A stretch of 39,232 nt of DNA from Verrucomicrobiaceae bacterium. GTDB lineage: Bacteria; Verrucomicrobiota; Verrucomicrobiia; Chthoniobacterales; Terrimicrobiaceae. Below, one piece after another: positions 1-8,110 of this stretch (position 1 is its first letter; every line of letters starts with the position of its first letter). The DNA is taken from assembly GCA_007280915.1 (NCBI GenBank), contig QYQL01000159.1:1-39232 (forward strand), given 5' to 3'. The translations under genes were made by a program, and so were the position numbers. The notes beneath the pieces were generated by a model. The model had not been told where the DNA came from. It worked only from the letters and a program-made list of their open reading frames with translations, and ran no database searches.

Positions 1-317
1 AATTCGAATTCGACCCCGCCGCCACCCGCGCGCCCCCCGCCGAACCCGCCGCCGGGTTGCGGCCATCCAGGGGGCGGTCCCCCGGCCTGCTGCCATCCGG
101 CCCCGAACTCGTCGTATTTCTTCCGCTTTTCGGGATCACCGAGAACTTCGTAAGCCTCGTTGATCTCCTTGAATTTCTCCTCGGCCTCCTTTTTGTTCTT
201 CGCGGTATCCGGGTGGAATTTACGGGCGAGCTTGCGGAAGGCACTCTTGATTTCGTCTGCCGCGGCGGTTTTGGGAACCCCGAGCGTTTGGTAATAATCG
301 CGGTATTGCGCGGACAT
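1..317 (-). CDS. DnaJ/CbpA-like J-domain co-chaperone (partial)
   Basis: The visible 105 codons begin with ATG at 317 and run off the left window edge, so the C-terminus is missing. Residues 1-70 form a J-domain: the start [14 protein letters not shown], the HPD tripeptide at residues 35-37 and the helix IV region ending in KKYDEFGAG. From about residue 72 the protein becomes Gly/Pro-rich, like the G/F linker of DnaJ and CbpA. J-domain proteins stimulate the ATPase of DnaK and deliver substrates to it. The substrate-binding domains lie outside the window, so DnaJ and CbpA cannot be told apart, although the opening resembles CbpA. The gene diverges from serS across a 51-bp gap with an AT-rich stretch that probably holds promoters for both. 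Confidence 0.85.
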   Translation of the reverse strand, partial: MSAQYRDYYQTLGVPKTAAADEIKSAFRKLARKFHPDTAKNKKEAEEKFKEINEAYEVLGDPEKRKKYDEFGAGWQQAGGPPPGWPQPGGGFGGGRAGGGGVEFE

Positions 318-368
318 GGTATTTTTTGCTTAGCCCATTCTGCCAAAATTGTTCAATCTGTCCAACTC

Positions 369-1634
369 ATGCTCGACATCCGACTTCTCCGCGAAAATCC
401 CGACTCCGTCAAAGCCCGTCTCGCGACGCGCGGTCCCGGCTACGAATCCGCCGTGGATGCGGTTCTGGCGCTCGACGTCGAACGCCGTTCTGCCGAAACC
501 AACCTGCAGGGGCTGCAAGCTGAGCGCAACCGGCTCAGCAAAGAAATTGGAAAGCTGCGCGCCGCCAAGCAGGACAGTTCGGCGCTGGAAGCCGAGGTCA
601 AGGCCCGTTCGGCCGAGATGCAGGTGTTGACGGAAAAATCCGAAAAGCTCGCTGCTGACCAGCACGGGCTTTTGCTAAATATTCCGAATCTTCCCCAGCC
701 CGGCGTGCCGGTCGGCGCGGATGCATCCGCGAATCCGGTCATCCGCGTGTGGGGGGAAAAGCCCGCCGTTGCCAGCCCTCGCGACCATGTCGCCATTGCG
801 GAATCTCTCGGTCTCATCGACCCCGACCGCGCGGTGAAGATCAGCGGGAGCGGGTTCGCCTGCTACACCGGCGCGGGGGCGAGACTCGAGCGCGCGCTGC
901 TCAATTTTCTGCTCGACCTCCACACCCGGGAGCATGGTTACACCGAAGTGAGCCCTCCGTTCCTGATCCGCCGCGAGTGCATGGTCGGGACCGGACAGCT
1001 TCCGAAATTCGAGGACGACATGTATGGAGTCGATGGCGGCGGGCTTTTTCTTGCCCCTACTGCAGAGGTGCCGGTCACGAATCTGCACCGGGAGGAAATA
1101 CTGCAGCCCGCCCAGCTTCCGATCAAATACGCCGCCTACACGCCGTGCTTCCGCCGCGAGGCGGGATCCGCAGGGCGCGAGACGCGCGGGCTGATCCGCA
1201 TGCACCAGTTCGACAAGGTTGAACTCGTCAAAATCTGCCTTCCGGAAAATTCCGATGCCGAACTGGAATCGCTGACGGCCGATGCCGAGCGCGTCCTGCA
1301 GTTGCTCGGTCTGCACTACCGGACGATCGTCCTCTGCACCGGAGACATGGGTTTCGGCTCCGCAAAGACGTATGACATCGAGGTCTGGGCACCCGGACAA
1401 AATGCCTACTTGGAAGTTTCGAGCTGCTCGAATTTCGAGGACTACCAGGCACGCCGGATGAACCTCCGTTTCAAGGGCGACAAGAACCGCTTCTGCCACA
1501 CGCTCAACGGCTCGGGCACGGCGCTTGCCCGGCTCTACGTCGCGCTGCTGGAATCCGGACTGCAGCCGGACGGGTCGGTGGTTCTGCCCCCTGCGCTCCA
1601 TCCCTATTTCGGTGCCGAAGTCATCAAAAAGTGA
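369..1634 (+). CDS. serS: Seryl-tRNA synthetase
   Basis: This 421-residue cytoplasmic class II aminoacyl-tRNA synthetase charges tRNA-Ser with serine. The start MLDIRLLRENPD is typical of SerRS. Residues of about 30-100 form the charged N-terminal coiled-coil arm that contacts the tRNA long variable arm. Class II motif 2 is visible as FRRE at residues 261-264, followed by the GLIRMHQFDKVEL segment, and motif 3 as GSGTALAR from residue 381. The reading frame is open upstream to base 57, but the ATG at 369 gives the family start and length, and the upstream part lies over the divergent dnaJ-like gene. tilS follows 16-28 bp downstream, depending on its start. Confidence 0.97.
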   Translation: MLDIRLLRENPDSVKARLATRGPGYESAVDAVLALDVERRSAETNLQGLQAERNRLSKEIGKLRAAKQDSSALEAEVKARSAEMQVLTEKSEKLAADQHGLLLNIPNLPQPGVPVGADASANPVIRVWGEKPAVASPRDHVAIAESLGLIDPDRAVKISGSGFACYTGAGARLERALLNFLLDLHTREHGYTEVSPPFLIRRECMVGTGQLPKFEDDMYGVDGGGLFLAPTAEVPVTNLHREEILQPAQLPIKYAAYTPCFRREAGSAGRETRGLIRMHQFDKVELVKICLPENSDAELESLTADAERVLQLLGLHYRTIVLCTGDMGFGSAKTYDIEVWAPGQNAYLEVSSCSNFEDYQARRMNLRFKGDKNRFCHTLNGSGTALARLYVALLESGLQPDGSVVLPPALHPYFGAEVIKK

Positions 1635-1662
1635 CCCTGTCCGGGCTGCGGTGACCCGGTCG

Positions 1663-2574
1663 ATGGAAGGGGTGTCCCTCCGCCGTCCGCTTTTGGTCGG
1701 CGTCTCCGGCGGGCGTGACTCGATGGCGCTGCTCCATGCGCTGCGGGCACTGGGGTTTGAAAAGCTGATCGTCTGCCACCTCGACCACGGTCTGCGCGGA
1801 CGCGCGTCGCGCGCGGATGCGGAGTTTGTCCGGCGTTCCGCGTCGGGCTGCGGGTTTGAAAGCGCGCGGGCGCGGACGGATGAATTCGCGAAGCGCCACC
1901 GGATCTCGACGGAGGCGGCCGCCCGGGAACTTCGATACGCGTTTTTCCGGGAGTGCGCGAGGCGCCACCGCTGCCGCAGGCTCCTCCTGGCCCACCATGC
2001 CGATGACCAGGTCGAGACGTGTCTTTTCCAGTTCCTGCGCGGTTCTGGAGCCGCAGGGCTGGCCGGCATGAAGCCTGTCAGCCTGCGCGGCGGGATGACG
2101 ATCATCCGTCCGCTGCTGGCCGTCGGTCGCGAGGAGATTGACCGCTACATTGCAGAGAACGCGATCCGCTACCGCGAAGATGGATCGAATACCTCAACCG
2201 TCCACACCCGGAACCGGATCCGCCATGTCGTGATTCCTGCAATCCGTGATGCATTCGGGCCAAGCTTCCGCGATGCGGTCCTCCGTGCGTCGGAAATTTT
2301 GCGCATGGAGGACGAGTGGATGGAAAGCCAGGTCCCGGAGACGGGAGCCAGACTTTCGTGCAGGGAACTCCGTCAAATGCCGGATGCGCTCCGTCACCGC
2401 GCGGTGATCCGATGGCTGAGAAAGTCCGGTGTTCCCGAGCCGGGCTTTGCGGAGACCCGGCGGGTGCTTTCCCTGTTGGATCCCGCGAGTGGTCCGGCCA
2501 AAGTCAGCCTCCCCGGAAATCTTCACGCGCGGCGGCGCGCCGGGGAAATCTTTCTTGGCAACGACAAAAAATAA
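1663..2574 (+). CDS. tilS: tRNA(Ile)-lysidine synthetase, short form
   Basis: TilS uses ATP and lysine to convert the wobble cytidine of the CAU-anticodon tRNA-Ile to lysidine, so that it reads AUA. The N-terminal PP-loop ATPase motif SGGRDS is at residues 15-20, and the second family signature, LAHHADDQVET, is near residues 109-119. At 303 residues it is much shorter than the roughly 430-residue E. coli enzyme and appears to lack the C-terminal TilS_C domain, like the short forms known from some other bacteria. The start is uncertain: ATG at 1663 is used here, but an in-frame GTG at 1651 would add four residues and neither has a clear Shine-Dalgarno. The gene probably shares a transcript with serS. 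Confidence 0.93.
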   Translation: MEGVSLRRPLLVGVSGGRDSMALLHALRALGFEKLIVCHLDHGLRGRASRADAEFVRRSASGCGFESARARTDEFAKRHRISTEAAARELRYAFFRECARRHRCRRLLLAHHADDQVETCLFQFLRGSGAAGLAGMKPVSLRGGMTIIRPLLAVGREEIDRYIAENAIRYREDGSNTSTVHTRNRIRHVVIPAIRDAFGPSFRDAVLRASEILRMEDEWMESQVPETGARLSCRELRQMPDALRHRAVIRWLRKSGVPEPGFAETRRVLSLLDPASGPAKVSLPGNLHARRRAGEIFLGNDKK

Positions 2575-2607
2575 AACCGCCGCCGGAGTTTCCTCGCGGC
2601 GGCGGTT
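2575..2607. terminator. Bidirectional rho-independent-like terminator
   Basis: A perfect 11-bp inverted repeat (2575-2585 with 2597-2607, GC-rich, 11-base loop) begins immediately after the tilS stop. On the minus strand the stem is followed by a T-rich run (TTTTATTTTTT, overlapping the end of tilS), as expected for an intrinsic terminator of the convergent porin gene ending at 2636. On the plus strand the following TTGCTATAT is a weaker U tract. It probably insulates the two convergent units. Confidence 0.8.
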
Positions 2608-2635
2608 GCTATATCTGCCCCTTTTCAGGAACGAA

Positions 2636-4084
2636 TCAGAATGTCAGGCCCGTGTAGAAGCCAAGGATTGTGGCGTTTTTTACGGCACCCGTTCCAGCCG
2701 GTTTGATCTCATACTGGATGAACGGCTGGAGGAACGCCCACTGGTTGATCTGGATGCGGTAGCCACCTTCGAGGAAGATCGTGTAGTTCGGCTGGTTGAC
2801 CTTTCCGGTGTTTTGAAGGTTTTCGATGTTGTAATAACTGTAGCTGCCGTAGGCCACCGAGAACATCGTCTGGTCCTGGTCACGGTGCGGGATGAGCCCG
2901 GTATAGACGAGGCCGGTCTGGAAATAGAACGGGAAAAGGTTGTTATACTTCGGGGCGAGGGTCACGAGGTTGAACATGCTCAGGCCCTGTTCCGAAAGTT
3001 TCGGTTTCTCAGGAGCAACAGGAGACTTGAAGTCCTTGCCCGTGGCCACGCTCTTACCATCCGACGGCCCTTTCGCCAGCGGGGCGGGTTCCTCAGAGGG
3101 TTCGCGGAAGAGCATCTGGTCAGCCTGCAAATACATCCCATATTGGCCGAGCGAGCGGGTTCCGAGAAACGAGTTTTTCCATCCGCCATAGTAGTATCCG
3201 CCGACCACGTATTTGCCCGGAAGTTTGGAGGCGCCGATCTTCGGGGTGACGCCGGTTTCGGCCATGGCCATGAGTCCGTTCTGGCTCGGGTCCGGTCCGT
3301 AGCCCTGATAGGCCAGGCCGTGGTTGCCGCTGGCGGTCGCCTGCGGGTAGGCCATGAAGAGACCGCCCTTGAGGTAATACCACTCGACCGGCTTCACCTT
3401 GAGCGTGCCGCCCCATGTGGAGAAGCTCGACGAGAACGGGATGTTTCCGCCCACGCCCTTCGCGCTGTTCACCGCATTGTTGAGGAACAGCTTCGAGAGC
3501 GGCTGGTCGATAAATTCCGTCTGAGGGCGAAGCCAACCGCCGCGCAGGACAACCATGTCCTTCACCGGAAGCAAATCGCCGGTTCCGATTTCCATGCCAA
3601 ACTGGAGGACGCGGAACTGCGTGCCGGAATACCAGTTCGTCGGATTGAACATGCTGTTGCTCTGGACGAACGTGCCGGCATCGGCGGCTATCTGGGAGTC
3701 CCGGTAGCGGAATAACCCGAAACCCTTCACGCCGTTGAGCGCGTCCACACCGAGCAGCTTTCCGAAATTCTGCTCGGCACCGAATTCGATTCCCTGATCC
3801 CAAATCCCGCGCGCTCCGTTCTGGCTGTCCACGACACCGAAAAATGCGCCGTAATACTTGCCGTTGAATGTCAGGCCTCTGTCGGCGAGCGAATCGCGGA
3901 CACCGAACCAGTTTCCGGTCATGTATTTTCCGTTCCACCAGTCGGCGAGCGGGGTTGATGACGGCTGGACAGGTTCTGTCGACGCTGTTCCGGCAAATGC
4001 CGGAACCGAGAGGAGAGAGGCGGCGAGCAGGACCTTTGCGAGGCCGGCCGCACGCCCGATCAGGGTATTGTTTTTTGTGTTCAT
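2636..4084 (-). CDS. OprB-like carbohydrate-selective porin
   Basis: This 482-residue outer-membrane protein starts at ATG 4084 with a signal peptide (Lys/Arg n-region, hydrophobic core KVLLAASLLSVPAFA, cleavage after AFA). The mature part opens with LADWWNGKYMTGNWFGVRD and SLADRGLTFNGKYYGAFFG, the pattern of the OprB family, in which the channel passes mono- and oligosaccharides. Alternating aromatic and hydrophobic residues continue to a C-terminal GLTF ending in Phe, the usual beta-barrel assembly signal. A Pro/Lys/Ser-rich stretch near residues 330-370 looks like a long loop. The frame stays open upstream to 4576, but that part has no signal and overlaps the next gene. It may supply sugars to the locus from 6.6 kb onward, but it lies apart from it. 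Confidence 0.88.
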   Translation of the reverse strand: MNTKNNTLIGRAAGLAKVLLAASLLSVPAFAGTASTEPVQPSSTPLADWWNGKYMTGNWFGVRDSLADRGLTFNGKYYGAFFGVVDSQNGARGIWDQGIEFGAEQNFGKLLGVDALNGVKGFGLFRYRDSQIAADAGTFVQSNSMFNPTNWYSGTQFRVLQFGMEIGTGDLLPVKDMVVLRGGWLRPQTEFIDQPLSKLFLNNAVNSAKGVGGNIPFSSSFSTWGGTLKVKPVEWYYLKGGLFMAYPQATASGNHGLAYQGYGPDPSQNGLMAMAETGVTPKIGASKLPGKYVVGGYYYGGWKNSFLGTRSLGQYGMYLQADQMLFREPSEEPAPLAKGPSDGKSVATGKDFKSPVAPEKPKLSEQGLSMFNLVTLAPKYNNLFPFYFQTGLVYTGLIPHRDQDQTMFSVAYGSYSYYNIENLQNTGKVNQPNYTIFLEGGYRIQINQWAFLQPFIQYEIKPAGTGAVKNATILGFYTGLTF

Positions 4085-4158
4085 GGATAAGGCGGATGCC
4101 TTTCTATCAGCTCCGGAAAATCTGGAAAGTGCGAAAAAGAAACATTTTCGTGACACAA

Positions 4159-4848
4159 TCAGAGCGTTTTGTCCCGCGCCTCTCCAAGCGTGGTGAAGAC
4201 CATCGCCCAGAATGCCTGAATGAGCACAGCCACCGGGATTTGTAAAAGAGGCGGCATCGAATACACGAGCGCCACTCCGGGAATCCAGATGATCCATCCG
4301 GAGACCTGGACCGGGAAAATGCGGTCCATATAGAAGCCGGGCCGGAAAATCTTCCGCCATGCGGTGGAGTGGAAGCGCTCGTCGCGCCAGATGAACCAGG
4401 CGATCGTGAGCGGGTTCGAAATGAGCGGACTGAACAGGAGCTGATCCACGAGAACCTTCGGGAGAATTGTCATCAGCCCGGTCCCCGAACCAAACCAACC
4501 AGTTTGGCAGCGATAGAAAAAATCCACAATGATTCCTAGGCATCCCCATGCGGGCGCGGCGGTGACAAACAGCCACAGGTTCCTCCGGGTCGGCCGGCCG
4601 CCCTGGAAAAAGGCAATCCGCAGGATCTCTGGCAGGAGCGCGGCTGCGGTGGCATACGAGACGAAGGCGAAGAGGTATCCAGTTTCCTGCCGGACACGCG
4701 CGACCTCCGCCAAAAATATCCGCGTCCCCTCATGCGCCACATAGGCGGACAGGAAGACGACCATCAGGCACTGGAGCAGGATGCCCGGGAGGAGATTGGC
4801 CCGGGCGGCGGCCGCTGCGGACTGAAGTGCTCGACGCAGAATTGTCAT
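4159..4848 (-). CDS. Integral membrane protein with Mpv17/PMP22-like C-terminus
   Basis: The product is a 229-residue membrane protein with about four to five hydrophobic segments (near residues 22-38, 58-75, 92-112, 140-155 and 185-218). The start used is ATG 4848 (MTILRRALQ); the frame remains open to 4980, but that would overlap the divergent pdc start. The C-terminal half reads like the eukaryotic Mpv17/PMP22 family: KVLVDQLLFSPL at residues 131-142, then W185, W188 and P190, VY at 195-196, a Pro-containing turn, and FW at 213-214. Family members are small membrane proteins of mitochondria and peroxisomes; bacterial members are little studied. The assignment rests on motif recognition only. 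It lies 74 bp downstream of the porin start on the same strand. Confidence 0.6.
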   Translation of the reverse strand: MTILRRALQSAAAAARANLLPGILLQCLMVVFLSAYVAHEGTRIFLAEVARVRQETGYLFAFVSYATAAALLPEILRIAFFQGGRPTRRNLWLFVTAAPAWGCLGIIVDFFYRCQTGWFGSGTGLMTILPKVLVDQLLFSPLISNPLTIAWFIWRDERFHSTAWRKIFRPGFYMDRIFPVQVSGWIIWIPGVALVYSMPPLLQIPVAVLIQAFWAMVFTTLGEARDKTL

Positions 4849-4966
4849 CCGGCGCACATAACCCCCGGTCAGGGAAACATGCAAAGACAATCCGGCCGGC
4901 AATTGACTTTGCTCCGGTCCATCGCGACAATTCGGCCCGGAAACCCTTTCACGCGGTCTGATTCCC

Positions 4967-6646
4967 ATGAGCAAATCCACCGTCGGCTCCTATCTCGCCA
5001 CCCGCATCCTCCAGTCCGGGGCCCGTGATTTTTTCTCGGTTCCCGGGGATTTCAACCTCGTGCTTCTCGACGAATTTCTGAAGCAGCCGGGTTTGCGGAT
5101 GATCGGATGCTGCAACGAGCTGAATGCCGGGTATGCGGCTGACGGCCATGCGCGCGCGACCGGCGGGCTTTCGGTCGTGGTGGTTACCTACATGGTCGGC
5201 GGGCTGAGCGTGATCAACGCGGCGGCGGGCGCGTATTCCGACGACCTTCCCCTCCTGGTGGTTTCCGGCGGTCCGAATACAAATGACGCTCCGGCGAACC
5301 ACCTCCTGCATCACACGCTGGCCGAGCACAACTTTTATCAGGCCGAGAAATGTTTTGAGCCGGTGGTCGGGGCCACCTTCAACATCCGGCATGTCGGGGA
5401 TGCCCCCCGGATGATCGATGCCGCGGTCACGGCCTGCCTCGCAAAACGGAAGCCGGTCTATCTTGAGATCGCCTGCAACCTTGCCGGGGCAGAGGTCCCG
5501 GCTCCGGCTCCGTTGACTCTTCCCCCTTCCGCCGGATCTCCCGATCCGGTGGCTCTTGCTGCCGCAGTGGAGGCCGCCGCCTCACGCATTAACAAGGCTG
5601 TGAAGCCGGTCCTTGTCGGCGGGGTCAAACTCCGTTCCGCCGGTGCCTGCGGAGGGTTTCTCAAGCTGGCGGATGCCCTCGGCTGCGCGGTTGCGGTGAT
5701 GCCCGATGCCAAGGGGCTCGTTCCCGAGGATCACCCCGCTTTCATCGGAACGTATTGGGGGGATGTCGGCAGCCCGAATTGCGCGGAGATCGTCGAATCC
5801 AGCGACTGCCAGATTTTCGCCGGGCCGGTTTTCAATGACTACACGACCACCGGCTGGACGACGTTGACTCCTCCCGGAAAACTGGTGCATGCCGGGCCGG
5901 ATTTCCTCCGCTTGGAGGGATTTGAATTTTCCGGCCTCTGTCTGGCAGGGTTTCTTGAGGCGCTTGCCGGGAAAGTGAAGCGGAACGACGCCTCGCTCGT
6001 CAGCTACCGGCGCCAGCACGACGAGCCCGCTCCCGCAGTGGCTTCCGCGGAAAGCGCGCCTCTTTCCATCAAGGAACTCCGCCGTCAGATCCAGGGCATT
6101 CTCACCCCGGAATCCGATCTGGTCATTGAAACCGGGGACTCGTGGTTCAACGGACAGAAGCTCCGCCTTCCAGCCGGGGCGCGGTATTTTTTCCAGATGC
6201 AATACGGCTCGATCGGATGGGCCACCGGGGCCACGCTGGGGGTTTCCCTCGCCTCTGGCGACCATCGCCGGACGATTTCCCTCATCGGCGATGGATCCTT
6301 TCAGCTCACGGCGCAGGAGGTGTCCACCATGATCCGCCACGGTGCCGATCCGGTGATCTTCCTTCTCAACAACCGCGGCTATACCATCGAGGTCGAGATC
6401 CACGATGGCCCCTACAACAACATCAAGAACTGGGACTACGCGGGACTGATGGAGGTGTTCAACGCCGGCGAGGGCAACGGCCTTGGGCTCCGGGCCCGGA
6501 CCGCCGGAGAGCTTGCGGACGCCATCGGTAAGGCGCTTTCCCACCGCGGCGCTGTCCTCATCGAATGCGCTCTCGACCGGGACGATTGCACTCCGGAACT
6601 CCTGGAATGGGGAAGCCGCGTGGCTGCTGCAAATTCCAGGCGGTGA
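4967..6646 (+). CDS. pdc: Pyruvate (2-keto acid) decarboxylase, ThDP-dependent
   Basis: This 559-residue cytoplasmic enzyme decarboxylates pyruvate to acetaldehyde, the first step of ethanol fermentation. The catalytic residues known from Zymomonas PDC are all present: D28 (GDFN), E51 (CCNELNAGYAADG), the HH pair H115-H116 and E475 (YTIEVEIHDGPYN). The ThDP/Mg motif runs from GDG at 441-443 to NN at 468-469. NDYTTTGWT and IKNWDYAGLMEVFNAGEG match PDC closely and argue against acetolactate synthase. FQMQYGSIGW, where Zymomonas has MQWGHIGW, recalls plant PDC. An indolepyruvate or phenylpyruvate decarboxylase remains possible. No alcohol dehydrogenase gene is adjacent. It converges with the next gene across an 11-bp gap. 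Confidence 0.9.
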   Translation: MSKSTVGSYLATRILQSGARDFFSVPGDFNLVLLDEFLKQPGLRMIGCCNELNAGYAADGHARATGGLSVVVVTYMVGGLSVINAAAGAYSDDLPLLVVSGGPNTNDAPANHLLHHTLAEHNFYQAEKCFEPVVGATFNIRHVGDAPRMIDAAVTACLAKRKPVYLEIACNLAGAEVPAPAPLTLPPSAGSPDPVALAAAVEAAASRINKAVKPVLVGGVKLRSAGACGGFLKLADALGCAVAVMPDAKGLVPEDHPAFIGTYWGDVGSPNCAEIVESSDCQIFAGPVFNDYTTTGWTTLTPPGKLVHAGPDFLRLEGFEFSGLCLAGFLEALAGKVKRNDASLVSYRRQHDEPAPAVASAESAPLSIKELRRQIQGILTPESDLVIETGDSWFNGQKLRLPAGARYFFQMQYGSIGWATGATLGVSLASGDHRRTISLIGDGSFQLTAQEVSTMIRHGADPVIFLLNNRGYTIEVEIHDGPYNNIKNWDYAGLMEVFNAGEGNGLGLRARTAGELADAIGKALSHRGAVLIECALDRDDCTPELLEWGSRVAAANSRR

Positions 6647-6657
6647 GCCGGAGGATG

Positions 6658-7983
6658 TTACGAGAGTCCCTTGACCGCCCATCCATCGCGATACTCCCGC
6701 CTGAGAAAGCGGTTTGCCGCGTCCAAGCTGAAGGCCATTTTGGGCGCATTCCATTCGAGGGTCGAGTTGGGAAACCGTGAGGCGATTCCGCCGAGCAGGA
6801 TGGTTTCGGTGAGCGGTCCGCCATGCGCGAATCCGGCGGTGGTCTTCCCTTCTCCCCGACAGGCCGAGACGAATTGGGCGTAGTGGTCGGTTCCTCCGAC
6901 ATCGGGCAGGGCAAAGCCGCGGAATTTTGCGCGGGGATAGAGCGATGCCCACCCGACATGAGGCAGGACCAGCACTCCCTCGGTGCCGACAAATATCGAT
7001 CCGGCATCCGGGAGGAGATTGCCTTCCAGAAGCGCCGCGATGGCTGCGGGCGGTTTGGATGTGCCGTCATACCATGTGACGGGCAGGGTTTTCGCCGCGG
7101 TTCGTTCCGTTCCAGCGAACTGGAAGAGGACTTTGCCGTCGGGCGCCCAGTTCCATGCATTCGGCGGAAGGCCCCCGGAGCGCACGGAGCGCGGCGGGGT
7201 CAGATCCAGAGCGGAGAACACGGGATCGAAGAGGTGGCATCCCATGTCGCCCAGCGTTCCGGTGCCGAAGTCGAGGCGCTTGCGCCATGCGGCCGGGTGG
7301 TAGTAGCCGTTGCCGATGAACGGTCTCTCCGCGCAGACACCGAGCCAGAGATCCCAGTCGAATCCGTCCGGAACGGGACTGCTTGTATCGGGCCTCGGTG
7401 AGGGATCCCCCCAGGATTTTGGACACCAGGAATGGACTTCACTGACCTTCCCGATGACTCCGTCGCGAAGGGCCTGCACGGCGGAGCGGTATTGGGCCGT
7501 CGAGTGGATCTGGATGCCCGTCTGGGTGACGACGTTTTTCTCGCGGGCGATTTCCGTCATCCGGCGGACCTCGTGGACATCATGGGCGAGCGGCTTTTGC
7601 CCGTAAACGTGCTTCCCGAGCTGCATGGCGCTCGCGGCGATGGGGGCGTGCATGTGGTCGGGCGTGGAGACGTTCACCGAATCGATGTGCTTTTCCTTGT
7701 CAAGGAGCTCCCTCCAGTCCTGGTAGATCCGCGCGTTCGGAAACCGCCGGCGCGCATCGTCGGTGCGCCTGAGATCCACGTCGCAGACCGCCACGATTTC
7801 GACGCCGCTGCAGTTCCCGAGTGCCTTCATGTCCGACCATGCCATGCCGCCCGCGCCGAAGGATGCGTGGGCGAGGCGGCTGTTCGGGGAGGAGGCCATC
7901 AGACCCCGCGTGACAAACGGCGCTGCGAGGGCCGCCGCGCCCAGAGTTTTCAGAAACGAGCGCCGCGAGCGGAGCCGGTTCAT
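6658..7983 (-). CDS. Tat-exported Gfo/Idh/MocA oxidoreductase
   Basis: This 441-residue protein opens with a twin-arginine signal (RSRRSFLK, then an Ala-rich core), so it is probably folded with its cofactor and exported. The Rossmann region starts near residue 40 (FGAGGMA), and VCDVD marks the end of the second strand. The usual EKP motif reads QKP at 129-131, and TLGDMGCHLFD supplies the conserved Asp/His of the second domain. Members oxidise or reduce sugar carbons with tightly bound NAD(P). ATG 7983 is used; a TTG two codons upstream is an alternative. It is the last gene of a minus-strand arm behind the propeller-like and two-domain DUF1080 genes, and is clearly more distant from the three plus-strand oxidoreductases than they are from each other. 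Confidence 0.88.
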   Translation of the reverse strand: MNRLRSRRSFLKTLGAAALAAPFVTRGLMASSPNSRLAHASFGAGGMAWSDMKALGNCSGVEIVAVCDVDLRRTDDARRRFPNARIYQDWRELLDKEKHIDSVNVSTPDHMHAPIAASAMQLGKHVYGQKPLAHDVHEVRRMTEIAREKNVVTQTGIQIHSTAQYRSAVQALRDGVIGKVSEVHSWCPKSWGDPSPRPDTSSPVPDGFDWDLWLGVCAERPFIGNGYYHPAAWRKRLDFGTGTLGDMGCHLFDPVFSALDLTPPRSVRSGGLPPNAWNWAPDGKVLFQFAGTERTAAKTLPVTWYDGTSKPPAAIAALLEGNLLPDAGSIFVGTEGVLVLPHVGWASLYPRAKFRGFALPDVGGTDHYAQFVSACRGEGKTTAGFAHGGPLTETILLGGIASRFPNSTLEWNAPKMAFSLDAANRFLRREYRDGWAVKGLS

Positions 7984-8110
7984 AGGCAAAACAGGGCGTG
8001 GAAGGCTGAAACCAGGAGGGTTTGATTGTCGGGAGAATGGTCCATGGATTTCCAGTTTGGTGGGGAAGCTAACACATTGAGGAGAATCTTCCCCCTGTTT
8101 TGCTGCCCCT

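Noticed and set aside
57-368. Long N-terminal extension of the seryl-tRNA synthetase frame
   Set aside because: It lies antisense to the J-domain gene, and SerRS begins normally at the ATG at 369.
675-2105. 476-codon minus-strand frame opposite serS and tilS
   Set aside because: No recognisable domain or signal. It overlaps two clear genes and is explained by high-GC codon bias.
2429-3715. 428-codon plus-strand frame opposite the porin gene
   Set aside because: It crosses the tilS end and the terminator and mirrors the porin codons; no family features.
8062-8094. Hairpin GGGGAAG/CTTCCCC after the propeller-like gene
   Set aside because: The 19-base loop and lack of a U tract on the minus strand make it a poor terminator; not called.
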